64,000 bases of DNA from Pasteurella skyensis (lineage in GTDB: Bacteria > Pseudomonadota > Gammaproteobacteria > Enterobacterales > Pasteurellaceae). The notes beneath the pieces were generated by a model. That model was not told the DNA's origin, did not search any database, and worked only from the letters and a program-made list of their open reading frames with translations. This document shows, in pieces, positions 43,786 through 51,705 of the stretch; within the stretch, counting starts at the first letter, position 1; each line of letters starts with the position of its first letter. The stretch lies in assembly GCF_013377295.1 (NCBI RefSeq), contig NZ_CP016180.1, positions 1,860,001-1,924,000 of the forward strand, in the 5' to 3' direction. The position numbers and the translations under genes were made by a program.

Positions 43786-44592
43786 ATGGAAAAAACAAGT
43801 ATTCAACAAATTAAAGATTTAGCCTTATCAAGTGTTAAAGTAGAAAACAGCGATTTTCCTATCGCAATTTTACCTAACAATATGGAAATCCATTCGCTTG
43901 AAAAACATAACCTACACCGCAATCAATTCCGTGCCAGATTTGTAACAGAGAATTTTCATAGCTGCATTAATTATGCTAAACAAATGCCATCAGCAAACGC
44001 ACAATGCTTTATTAACGCGGAACGTTTAGGTGCTGAGATTGTTTTCGATTTTGGTGATACAGCTAACCCATTACACGCTAAAAACCGAGCGGTTTTGGTG
44101 ATGCAAAAAACAGCTGCATATCAAGCCATATGTAACTTCACAGGTGTGAAGCACAACCAAAAGGATTTTTCAGAATGGCTGGAAGACTGGAGTGAACACT
44201 TGGAGGCATACTCAGAAGACGATAAGCCAATGGGGGTTACAAAAGCAGTTCAAGCAATTCGAAAAATGACGTTAGATTATGCTCGTAATGAAGAGCACGA
44301 AGTCAGTGATTTCGCAGCGAAAAAATCAGCAATGGAAAGCGTTGAAGCAAAAAGCAAATTGGAGCTTCCTAAATACTTTGTATTCCACACTACCCCATAC
44401 AATAGTTTAAACGCTCGTGATTTTGTATTGCGTTTGTCTGTATTAACAGGTGGCGATAGCCCAACACTCGTGGTTCGCTTAGCTAAAGAAGAGCAAATCA
44501 ACGAAGCTATTGCACAAGAGTTTGCCGATAAATTAACAGAAGCGTTAAAAGAAACTGGTATAAAAGTTAATATTGGAAGTATTAGTATTTAA
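43786..44592 (+). CDS. DUF2303 family protein
   Basis: 268 residues. RFVTENFHSCINYAKQ, INAERLGAEIVFDFGDTANPLHAKNRAVLVMQKTAAYQAI (about 83-122) and FSEWLEDW match DUF2303, a family of unknown biochemical role in phage early regions. Ends the replication sub-operon at a terminator. Confidence 0.78.
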   Translation: MEKTSIQQIKDLALSSVKVENSDFPIAILPNNMEIHSLEKHNLHRNQFRARFVTENFHSCINYAKQMPSANAQCFINAERLGAEIVFDFGDTANPLHAKNRAVLVMQKTAAYQAICNFTGVKHNQKDFSEWLEDWSEHLEAYSEDDKPMGVTKAVQAIRKMTLDYARNEEHEVSDFAAKKSAMESVEAKSKLELPKYFVFHTTPYNSLNARDFVLRLSVLTGGDSPTLVVRLAKEEQINEAIAQEFADKLTEALKETGIKVNIGSISI

Positions 44593-44602
44593 AATAGTAT
44601 AT

Positions 44603-44623
44603 GCCCTCTCGCGAGGGCTTTTT
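44603..44623 (+). terminator. Intrinsic terminator
   Basis: GCCCTCTCGCGAGGGC followed by T5. Confidence 0.88.
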
Positions 44624-44642
44624 ATGAAAATAAAATTAATTA

Positions 44643-44670
44643 TTGACAATACCTTGCTAAAAATTAAGAT
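44643..44670 (+). promoter_or_regulatory. Candidate promoter for the coiled-coil membrane gene
   Basis: TTGACA at 44643-44648 and TAAGAT at 44665-44670 with 16-bp spacing, after a terminator, suggests independent expression. Confidence 0.45.
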
Positions 44671-44703
44671 CATAATATATCCACAAAATTATGGGAAATC
44701 ATT

Positions 44704-45930
44704 ATGAAAACTGTAAAAGCAGAACTTACCAAATTAAAAAATCATATTAAAAACGAATTTCAAGATAATCATCTTTTCCTTGAAACATTTTCTCTCAATG
44801 CGATTGAAAAAGAAATCAATGAACTATATCCACTACTCGCAAAAATTGAATTAAGTAAAAATACTCTTGAAATTATTTATACCAAGAGAACATCATTGAA
44901 TTTACTTAAAAAGCTCAATAGACTTGCTAAGCAACGTGAATGGAATGATTTTATTGAACTTAGATTTATTCGTTATCTTGTTGAACTAAAAGCAATAATA
45001 AAACAAATCTATTTATTAGAAGTTAAAGGAGAATTAAGAAGCGAAGAAGAATTGAGTGCGTTATCTAGTGACCTTGAAAAAATAAAGGAAAATCTTCAAC
45101 AACATACCAAGCTAGAAACTCGATTAAAACAAGATCAAGAAACCTTTGAAAGCCTAAAAAAATCACTTAAAACACTTCAAACTAACTACGAAGAAAGTGA
45201 AGAGCAAGCAGAAACAATCCAAGAATGGTTTGATGAATTACAGCCTATCTATAAAGATTTTATAGAATATGACCAAACGGCAAAACATAAATTATCCTTA
45301 ATTGCAACAATGGCATCATCAGCCGAAGCTGACAAGCCTAAAATAGAAAAATACAAAAAGGAGATCGAAGAAATGATTACTCTATTTAAAAAACAAAAAG
45401 ATGATATTCAAGAAATTATTGAAGATGCAAATCGAGCAAGTATGGCTGGTTCTTTTAAAAAGCAAGCCGACAATATTAACGCAAAAATGCAATGGGCGAA
45501 TGGTGTTTTAATAGGTTCTCTACTACTTACTGCGGGAATCTCCTGCTGGGGATTTGAAACAAGTTTCAACCCAACGGAAAATACATTTAACTGGATACAT
45601 TTTTTTGCAAAATCAGCGATATCATTACCACTTTTAGTACTTGCGTGGCTAAAAGCAAAAGAATACTCTTACCTATTCAGATTGCGTGAAGATTATGCCT
45701 ACAAATATTCATCAGCAATGGCATTTGAAGGGTATAAAAAGCAAATCCAAGAACAAGATCCTGAGTTACAACACGAACTATTACAAATCGCTGTCGATAA
45801 TTTAGGTTCAAAACCAACAAAAGTATTTGATAAAGAAATCAATAGCACGCCACTAGAAACTATTATTGACGGAGTAGGAAAGAGAATAGACAAGGGATTA
45901 AGTGAATTATCTAAGCGTACTGACCTCTAA
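44704..45930 (+). CDS. Coiled-coil membrane accessory protein
   Basis: 408 residues. Long coiled coil (about 1-260) rich in Glu/Lys/Leu, two hydrophobic segments (about 270-287 and 300-317), and a cytosolic C-terminal tail with a short amphipathic region (ETIIDGVGKRIDKGLSEL). Flanked by a terminator and its own promoter, and followed by a lipoprotein with a CRP-type promoter. No function recognised. A membrane-tethered coiled coil expressed apart from the lytic genes fits a lysogenic conversion or exclusion gene. Confidence 0.6.
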   Translation: MKTVKAELTKLKNHIKNEFQDNHLFLETFSLNAIEKEINELYPLLAKIELSKNTLEIIYTKRTSLNLLKKLNRLAKQREWNDFIELRFIRYLVELKAIIKQIYLLEVKGELRSEEELSALSSDLEKIKENLQQHTKLETRLKQDQETFESLKKSLKTLQTNYEESEEQAETIQEWFDELQPIYKDFIEYDQTAKHKLSLIATMASSAEADKPKIEKYKKEIEEMITLFKKQKDDIQEIIEDANRASMAGSFKKQADNINAKMQWANGVLIGSLLLTAGISCWGFETSFNPTENTFNWIHFFAKSAISLPLLVLAWLKAKEYSYLFRLREDYAYKYSSAMAFEGYKKQIQEQDPELQHELLQIAVDNLGSKPTKVFDKEINSTPLETIIDGVGKRIDKGLSELSKRTDL

Positions 45931-45933
45931 AAC

Positions 45934-45976
45934 CGTGAAACAGATCACAGAAAATAATCTATTTTCTCGGTAGAAT
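45934..45976 (+). promoter_or_regulatory. Class II CRP-type promoter of the lipoprotein gene
   Basis: CGTGA-N6-TCACA (45934-45949, nine of ten conserved bases) is centred exactly 41.5 bp before the start predicted from TAGAAT (45971-45976), the class II position. Confidence 0.65.
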
Positions 45977-46006
45977 AGAGCTTTATTTTACCAAAGGAGT
46001 TTTTTT

Positions 46007-46438
46007 ATGAAGAAATTATTAGCAGTTGGTTTATTAAGTCTTGGATTGGTAGGATGTATAGTACCTCCTAAAGAATATCAGTTTGATAAATCTAGACAAT
46101 ATACTCAGTCATTTAATGAAGTGTGGACTAAGATCACAAAGTTTTATGCACTTAATAATATTGATATTAAAAGTATTGAGAAAGCTAGTGGTATCATCGT
46201 CGCGGATGTGGGTACTTTTGACCATACCATAGCCTCGTGTAAGGTGATCCCTTTTGCACTTGATGCATCCTCAGTGGGGAAATTAAATACTTTTGTTGAG
46301 AAAACACAGCCAATTACGGTTACCGTAAATGCCAAGTTTAGTAAAAAGGCTCGTATGAGTGATGGAGCGACTTACCCAGTTGAGTGTAACTCTACAGGAC
46401 TTTTAGAAACACAAATTCTAGATTTTATTGGCAAGTAA
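46007..46438 (+). CDS. Prophage lipoprotein
   Basis: 143 residues. Signal peptide MKKLLAVGLLSLGLVGC with lipobox LVGC (Cys17); Ile at +2 and no Asp, so sorting to the outer membrane is expected. The mature part has FNEVWTKITKFYALNNI and SGIIVADVG. AAGGAG site, own promoter and terminator. A phage lipoprotein expressed from a prophage is typical of superinfection exclusion (as in TP-J34 Ltp or T5 Llp), but this one is not recognised. Confidence 0.78.
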   Translation: MKKLLAVGLLSLGLVGCIVPPKEYQFDKSRQYTQSFNEVWTKITKFYALNNIDIKSIEKASGIIVADVGTFDHTIASCKVIPFALDASSVGKLNTFVEKTQPITVTVNAKFSKKARMSDGATYPVECNSTGLLETQILDFIGK

Positions 46439-46449
46439 TACCTAAAACA

Positions 46450-46477
46450 AAAGCTCACAATTCAGTGAGCTTTTTTA
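46450..46477 (+). terminator. Terminator of the lipoprotein gene
   Basis: AAGCTCAC-AATTCA-GTGAGCTT with T6. Confidence 0.92.
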
Positions 46478-46478
46478 T

Positions 46479-46508
46479 TTGACAAACCGCTCCCTTTCGG
46501 ATTATTAT
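46479..46508 (+). promoter_or_regulatory. Promoter of leader B / BRO antirepressor
   Basis: TTGACA (46479-46484), 18-bp spacer, TATTAT (46503-46508). Same -10 as copy A. Confidence 0.75.
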
Positions 46509-46509
46509 A

Positions 46510-46723
46510 ACCGCACTATTTAACGCAAGCGGTTATCCGCACCCGACAGCATAGCGGTTTTTTTATGCCTAAAATTTAGCATAGTAACGATCTATGATCG
46601 GGTTTAGAGAACCTAATAAAATACCCTTTGGGGAATAAGTTCCGCCAGCTTGCGTTGGTAGTTGAAGCCCGATCACCCTACTAAAGTGATCGAATTACTA
46701 ACTAAAACGCAAGGTATTAAAAA
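46510..46723 (+). ncRNA. C4-antisense-like structured leader (copy B)
   Basis: In order: hairpin ending CATAGCGGTTTTTTT (to about 46564); long stem TGATCGGG (46595-46602) / CCCGATCA (46668-46675); inside it CCC-TTT-GGG (46624-46632) and a hairpin GCCA...TGGT with loop CTTGCGTT (46649-46656); then GATCAC/GTGATC, which competes with the long stem. The loop is fully complementary (8 of 8) to AACGCAAG at 46522-46529 and again at 46706-46713, which covers the ribosome site of the antirepressor. Architecture equals the minus-strand leader at 16487-16748. Confidence 0.7.
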
Positions 46724-47734
46724 ATGTCAAATTTAACTCAATTCAATTTCAAATCTAATCAAGTTCGTGTAGAAACTAAAAATAATCAACCATTATTTTG
46801 TTTAACCGATGTGGCTAATATTTTAGAAATACGTAACGCAAACCCTAGTCGTTTCAATATGAAAGAAGACGGTATACATAAAATGTATAGTGTCGATTCT
46901 CTTAATAGAAAGAATGAAATTACTTTTATTAACGAAGCAAACTTATACCGAGTAATTTTCAGATCTAACAAAAAAGAAGCTGTAGAGTTTCAAGATTGGG
47001 TATTTGAAGAAGTATTACCAACAATTAGAAAAACGGGAAACTATTCAATACAACAACCAAAATCCCATACCCAAACAAAACCGATTAATATTCCAAAAAA
47101 ATTAAATGTAGGAGGGGTGATCGTTCACCCGATAAAAATTAACGGGCAAGCCTATTTTACTGCAAGAGAATTAGCTTGTGCATTTGGATATACAAAATCA
47201 GATGCAATATTACGAAAATACCGAGAGTATAAAAGGCTATTTAAAGAGGGAATGGTTCAAACAGCTCAACACTACGTTACCAATCTTGTCGGCAAACGAA
47301 CGCTAACCTTAAGTTATGCCTTTAGTATTGAAGCCCTACGATTAATTGAAGCTCAAATGAACCCTAAAGCAAGAAGAAATACCTTTAGACTTGGCTTAGC
47401 AAGACTGGAAAGAGCCTTAGAAAATCCGCAACTAAATTTACCTATCCAACGACCTGATTTACCTGTGCAAATATCCCCAACGGTAATAGAAAAGCCGATA
47501 GGATTAAATCCGGGTCGTTGGTTTGTGAATGTCGACGACAATTGCAATATTACTACCCTTATGAACCTAGAAGGAAAAAGTATTGTTGAGGCAGAACTCT
47601 ACGACCAACTCAAAGGCGAAACTCGAATGATGGCAAAATTAATGCAAGAGCTAGCGGAAAGAATGAAAATTGCAAGTGGCGAATGCAGTCCATCTCGCTT
47701 CGACATACCACTATTACAACCTAAAAACCTGTAG
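46724..47734 (+). CDS. BRO-N domain antirepressor-like protein
   Basis: 336 residues. N-terminal BRO domain (LFCLTDVANILEIRNANPSRF, ITFINEANLYRVIFRSNKKEAVEFQDWVFEEVLPTIRKTG; about 24-103) followed by a second DNA-binding-like region (QAYFTARELACAFGYTKSDAILRKYREY, in parts, about 145-172) and a helical tail. Antirepressors of this type relieve CI repression. The leader suggests RNA control in the lysogen. Confidence 0.85.
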   Translation: MSNLTQFNFKSNQVRVETKNNQPLFCLTDVANILEIRNANPSRFNMKEDGIHKMYSVDSLNRKNEITFINEANLYRVIFRSNKKEAVEFQDWVFEEVLPTIRKTGNYSIQQPKSHTQTKPINIPKKLNVGGVIVHPIKINGQAYFTARELACAFGYTKSDAILRKYREYKRLFKEGMVQTAQHYVTNLVGKRTLTLSYAFSIEALRLIEAQMNPKARRNTFRLGLARLERALENPQLNLPIQRPDLPVQISPTVIEKPIGLNPGRWFVNVDDNCNITTLMNLEGKSIVEAELYDQLKGETRMMAKLMQELAERMKIASGECSPSRFDIPLLQPKNL

Positions 47735-47747
47735 GTAAGGAGTAATT

Positions 47748-48101
47748 ATGAAAAGGGACTGGGAATTAGTTCGTAAAATTCTGATAAAACTCGAGGAGAA
47801 AGTTGATGATTCAGACTTGGATTCTGATTGCTTTAAAAAGTATCCATCAGACGTTGTAGCGTATCACTATAAACTTTTATCCCAAGCAGGGCTAATTGAA
47901 ATTATAGATAACTCAACGGTATCTGAAGAAGATTTCTCCGCCAAACAATTAACGTGGCAGGGACACGAGTTTTTAAATCAAATTCGGCACGATACTGCGT
48001 GGAATAAGATTAAAGCAACATTAAAAAATAAAGGAATAGATATTTCTTTTGAAGCGATAAAGGTAGTAAGTAAAACCTTTATTACTAGCTTGCTTTCTTA
48101 A
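47748..48101 (+). CDS. DUF2513 family protein
   Basis: 117 residues. MKRDWELVRKILIKLEE at the start and LTWQGHEFLNQIRHDTAWNKIKATLKNKG (about 75-103) are the DUF2513 signature, a winged-helix-like family linked to phage and repressor regions. AAGGAG site 13 bp after the BRO gene, so probably co-transcribed. Confidence 0.82.
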   Translation: MKRDWELVRKILIKLEEKVDDSDLDSDCFKKYPSDVVAYHYKLLSQAGLIEIIDNSTVSEEDFSAKQLTWQGHEFLNQIRHDTAWNKIKATLKNKGIDISFEAIKVVSKTFITSLLS

Positions 48102-48103
48102 CC

Positions 48104-48141
48104 CAAAATTTGCAAAAACTTAACACAATCTGACCGCTTGT
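48104..48141 (-). repeat. DNA uptake signal sequence inside the prophage
   Basis: Minus strand ACAAGCGGTC, then AGTTTTTGCAAATTTTG, the extended USS. Evidence that this phage has evolved within USS-bearing Pasteurellaceae. Confidence 0.75.
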
Positions 48142-48195
48142 AGAAATATAAGCGGCGGATTGTTGCACCCAAATTTCAGGAAAAGGTGGAAAAAA

Positions 48196-48894
48196 ATGAC
48201 AATGACAACACTTATCTCAATTGAACATCAAATTTTAAATAATGAAATTGTACAAACAATAAATGCCAGAGAATTACACCAGTTTTTGGAAAGTAAACAA
48301 GATTTCTCAACGTGGATTAAAAACCGTATTAAACAATATGACTTTTCTGAAAATGTAGATTATATCCTGCTCCACAAAAAAATGGAGCAGGTTTCAGGGA
48401 GTAAATACCTAATGGAATACAATATCAGTCTAGATATGGCAAAAGAGCTTTCAATGGTTGAACGCAGTAAAAAAGGCAAACAAGCTAGACAGTATTTTAT
48501 TGAGTGCGAAAAACAGGCAAAACAAAATGTAATACTTCCAAAAAATTATGCTCAAGCATTACGGGCTTACGCTGACCAAGTAGAAAAAGTAGAAGAACTT
48601 AAACATACCAAAGCTGAAATAGGTTCAAGAAGAGAGGCGACAGCAATGGCAACGGCAAGTACAGAGAAACGCCGTGCTGAAAAGCTACAAGTTGAATTAG
48701 ATAAATCAAAAGAATACGCCACAGTAAAACGTATGGAAATGCTTTATCACGGACAAAAATTTAATTGGCGAGAATTAAAATCTACCTCAAACGAAATGAA
48801 TTTACCGCCTATAGATGTTTTTGATGCCAATTATGGCACGGTTAAAAGTTATCACCGTGATGTATGGCAAGAAACTTACGCATTAGGTTTTTAA
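48196..48894 (+). CDS. AntA-type antirepressor
   Basis: 232 residues from ATG 48196, placed by the AGGTGG site. N-terminal AntA/AntB domain (INARELHQFLESKQDFSTWIKNRIKQYDFSENVDYILLHKK; YNISLDMAKELSMVERSKKGKQARQYFIECEK) at about 25-110, coiled coil, then a C-terminal domain with GQKFNWRELKSTSNEMNLP. A second antirepressor in the same operon. Confidence 0.85.
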   Translation: MTMTTLISIEHQILNNEIVQTINARELHQFLESKQDFSTWIKNRIKQYDFSENVDYILLHKKMEQVSGSKYLMEYNISLDMAKELSMVERSKKGKQARQYFIECEKQAKQNVILPKNYAQALRAYADQVEKVEELKHTKAEIGSRREATAMATASTEKRRAEKLQVELDKSKEYATVKRMEMLYHGQKFNWRELKSTSNEMNLPPIDVFDANYGTVKSYHRDVWQETYALGF

Positions 48895-48910
48895 TAAAAA
48901 GGTGGAAAAA

Positions 48911-49084
48911 ATGGACATCTTATTAGACAGAACTAACCAAATCCTTTTTGGCATTATCTTATCTGCTTTCTTTTTATTAAGTATCACGACGAATATAGAT
49001 GATGAAACGGCGAATGCCATAAATACTTGCCAACTGCAACAAGGCACTTGGCACGAAACAGGAAAAGGGGGCTATTGTGATTGA
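48911..49084 (+). CDS. Small membrane protein (57 aa)
   Basis: 57 residues from ATG 48911; the ribosome site AGGTGGAAAAA equals that of the preceding gene. One hydrophobic segment (about 9-28, QILFGIILSAFFLLSI) and a short extracytoplasmic tail with two Cys (CQLQQGTW... GYCD). Unknown role. Confidence 0.6.
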   Translation: MDILLDRTNQILFGIILSAFFLLSITTNIDDETANAINTCQLQQGTWHETGKGGYCD

Positions 49085-49160
49085 CCCGAGAGATATCCTT
49101 TACACAACGCTATTTTTATTATTCATCACCCTTATTCAAAATTTAGCAGAGGCACTTTAA
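49077..49160 (+). CDS. Tiny membrane peptide (27 aa)
   Basis: GTG 49077 overlaps the end of the preceding gene by 8 nt, with an AAGGGGG site, and encodes 27 residues with one hydrophobic segment (DILYTTLFLLFITLIQ). It fills the gap exactly up to the polymerase start. Coupled translation is likely. Confidence 0.45.
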   Translation: MIDPRDILYTTLFLLFITLIQNLAEAL

Positions 49161-49162
49161 CT

Positions 49163-51220
49163 ATGACAACTCTTTATGCAGATTTAGAAACTTACTCCTC
49201 AACACCCATAAAAAATGGTGTTCACGCTTACGCAGAGCAAGCAGAAATCTTACTTTTTGCTTATGCGTTAGAAAGTGAAGATGTACAAGTATGGGATTGT
49301 ACAGCGGAAGATATGCCAGAAGATTTAAAAGAGTATTTAGCCGACCCAACTATTACTTTATGCTTTCATAACTCGCACTTTGACCGCACTATTTTGAGTC
49401 ATACTATGCCAAATGCTATAGCGGGTGGCATAGAAAGATGGTTTGATACTATGGTTCAAGCATACTGGCATAGTTTACCGGGTAGCTTGGGTGAATTAAG
49501 TGAAATTTTTAATTTGGATATAGGGGATGCAAAAGATAAAGCAGGTAAACAGCTTATTCAACTTTTTTGCAAACCAAGACCTAAAAATAGCAAGCTAAGA
49601 CGAGCAACCAGAGAAACACACCCTGCGGAATGGGAACGCTTTAAACAATACGCGACACTAGATATTAAAGCAATGCGAGTGCTTCACTCAAAAATGCCGA
49701 TGTGGAATGCTACGCAGGAAGAAAAGCAACTTTGGTATTTAGACCAAAAAATTAATGATAGAGGGTTTGAAGTTGATATTGAACTAACCCAATCTGCTAT
49801 TAAAGCAATAGATAAGCAGAAAAAGGGGTTAGCAAAACGAACGTTAGCACTAACAGATGGTGAGGTGTCATCAACAACACAAAGGGATGCGTTACTATCC
49901 CATCTTCTATCAACTTATGGCGTAACACTTCCTGATTTAACGGCGAGTACAATTGAAAGGCGTTTATCAGACCCAGAGTTGCCAGAAGCAGTAAAAGAAT
50001 TGTTATCTACGAGATTAATTGCCAACGCAACGAGTTCAAGTAAATATAAAAAATTATTAGGAGCGGTAAGCTCTGACAGTCGGTTACGAGGCACCTTGCA
50101 ATTCTGTGGTGCGACACGCACAGGTCGATGGGCAGGGCGAACATTCCAACCTCAAAACTTGCCTCGCCCTACACTTAAACAACACGATATTGACTTAGGT
50201 ATTGAGGCGTTAAAAAGTGATGTTGCGGAGTTGGTATATGACAGTGTTACCGAGTTAGCAAGTGCCGCACTTCGGGGCTGTATTGTTGCGCCAAAGGGCA
50301 AAAAACTTGTAGTTTCGGACTTATCCAATATCGAGGGAAGAGTGCTTGCTTGGTTAGCAGGTGAAGATTGGAAAATCCAAGCCTTTGCAGATTTTGATAG
50401 GGGGCAAGGCCACGACCTTTATAATCTCGCTTATGCAAAATCTTTCGGTATAAAGCCTGAAAAAGTCACTAAAGACCAAAGACAAATCGGAAAAGTGCAA
50501 GAACTGGGATTAGGTTATGAGGGTGGAGTAGGTGCGTTCTTAACGTTCGCGAGTGCATATCGCTTAGACTTAAATGACCTCGCTAAATCAGCAAAGATTC
50601 CGCCACACATCAGAGAAGCCTCTACTCGAGCGTGGGATTGGGCTGTTAAACAAAAACGAACATACGATTTAACAAAAGAAATTTTTATTGTATGTGACTC
50701 AATAAAACGAATGTGGCGAGAGGCACATCCAAATATATGTAGTCTTTGGAAAGGGGTAGATAATGCGGTTCGCAGTGCGATACAAAAGCCACATTCTATA
50801 TATACAGTTGGACGTTTAAGAGTTCTCCGCCAGGGGGCTTGGCTAAGGATTGAGTTACCCTCCGGGAGATATTTATGTTATCCCGGGATTAAAATTGACG
50901 AACTCAATCGCATTACTTATATGGGGATAGATACTTATACGCGTAAATGGAAGCGTTTAACAACGTACTCTGGAAAACTGGTTGAAAACATAACACAAGC
51001 AACGGCTCGGGATGTAATGGCTGTCAATATGCAATTGATAGATCAATACGGCTACTCTATTATTTTAACGGTTCACGATGAAGTGATTACTGAAGCTCCA
51101 GATACTACTGAATATTCACATCAACATTTAAGCGAATTGCTTTCAACTCAACCAAAATGGGCAACAGACTTGCCACTTAATGCCGGTGGGTTTGAAGCAT
51201 ATCGATATAAAAAGGATTAA
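49163..51220 (+). CDS. Phage DNA polymerase, family A, with 3'-5' exonuclease domain
   Basis: 685 residues. N-terminal DnaQ-like exonuclease (Asp7 and Glu9 in YADLETYS; NSHFDRTIL near 72; later acidic TLDIKAMRVLHSKM near 171) and a Pol I-type polymerase with motif A VVSDLSNIEGRVLAW, motif B region KVQELGLGYEGGVGAF, and motif C LTVHDEVI near 628. No 5' nuclease domain. Likely replicates the phage with the primase, DUF2815 and helicase. Confidence 0.93.
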   Translation: MTTLYADLETYSSTPIKNGVHAYAEQAEILLFAYALESEDVQVWDCTAEDMPEDLKEYLADPTITLCFHNSHFDRTILSHTMPNAIAGGIERWFDTMVQAYWHSLPGSLGELSEIFNLDIGDAKDKAGKQLIQLFCKPRPKNSKLRRATRETHPAEWERFKQYATLDIKAMRVLHSKMPMWNATQEEKQLWYLDQKINDRGFEVDIELTQSAIKAIDKQKKGLAKRTLALTDGEVSSTTQRDALLSHLLSTYGVTLPDLTASTIERRLSDPELPEAVKELLSTRLIANATSSSKYKKLLGAVSSDSRLRGTLQFCGATRTGRWAGRTFQPQNLPRPTLKQHDIDLGIEALKSDVAELVYDSVTELASAALRGCIVAPKGKKLVVSDLSNIEGRVLAWLAGEDWKIQAFADFDRGQGHDLYNLAYAKSFGIKPEKVTKDQRQIGKVQELGLGYEGGVGAFLTFASAYRLDLNDLAKSAKIPPHIREASTRAWDWAVKQKRTYDLTKEIFIVCDSIKRMWREAHPNICSLWKGVDNAVRSAIQKPHSIYTVGRLRVLRQGAWLRIELPSGRYLCYPGIKIDELNRITYMGIDTYTRKWKRLTTYSGKLVENITQATARDVMAVNMQLIDQYGYSIILTVHDEVITEAPDTTEYSHQHLSELLSTQPKWATDLPLNAGGFEAYRYKKD

Positions 51221-51222
51221 CA

Positions 51223-51432
51223 ATGGCATATACAACAGAAATTGAAGAACTACCTGATAATCGCGGGTGGGTTGGGCGAATAAAAAATGAAAAGAATAGA
51301 GAGATATATAAAACCTCGAATTTTTGTGCAAAAGAGCTCGCTATTACGGCATTAAATAAATTTATTCGTTATCACAATGATACTTTTGGAAAAAATATTC
51401 CAGAAGTTCCCCAAATTTCAATGTTTGGGTGA
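51223..51432 (+). CDS. Hypothetical early protein (69 aa)
   Basis: 69 residues between polymerase and VRR-NUC genes, 3 bp after the polymerase stop. Begins MAYTTEIEELPDNRGWVGRI, then ELAITALNKFIRYHND. No family recognised. Confidence 0.6.
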   Translation: MAYTTEIEELPDNRGWVGRIKNEKNREIYKTSNFCAKELAITALNKFIRYHNDTFGKNIPEVPQISMFG

Positions 51433-51435
51433 TTT

Positions 51436-51705
51436 ATGCTTCGAGAAAGAGACATTGAAAAAAATCTCGTGGATGAAGTTAAAAACCGCGGTGGGATTGC
51501 GTATAAGTTCGTTAGCCCTGGGCGAGCGAATGTTCCGGATAGAATAGTCGTACTTCCAAATAGTCGTTTGATTTTCGTTGAATGTAAAGCACCGAAGCAA
51601 AAACCACGTGCAGGGCAAATCAGAGAGATTGAACGATTGCGAGCGTTAGGTCACCGAGTTGAAATCATAGATAGTTATGAGGTAGATCATTTATGGCAAG
51701 ATTAG
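51436..51705 (+). CDS. VRR-NUC domain nuclease
   Basis: 89 residues, essentially one stand-alone VRR-NUC domain: Glu4-Arg-Asp-x-E at the start, FVSPGRANVPDRIVVLP (about 25-41) with PD, then LIFVECKAPKQKPRAGQ (E-x-K, about 44-60). Probably a structure-specific nuclease for recombination intermediates. Overlaps the helicase gene by 13 nt. Confidence 0.9.
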   Translation: MLRERDIEKNLVDEVKNRGGIAYKFVSPGRANVPDRIVVLPNSRLIFVECKAPKQKPRAGQIREIERLRALGHRVEIIDSYEVDHLWQD

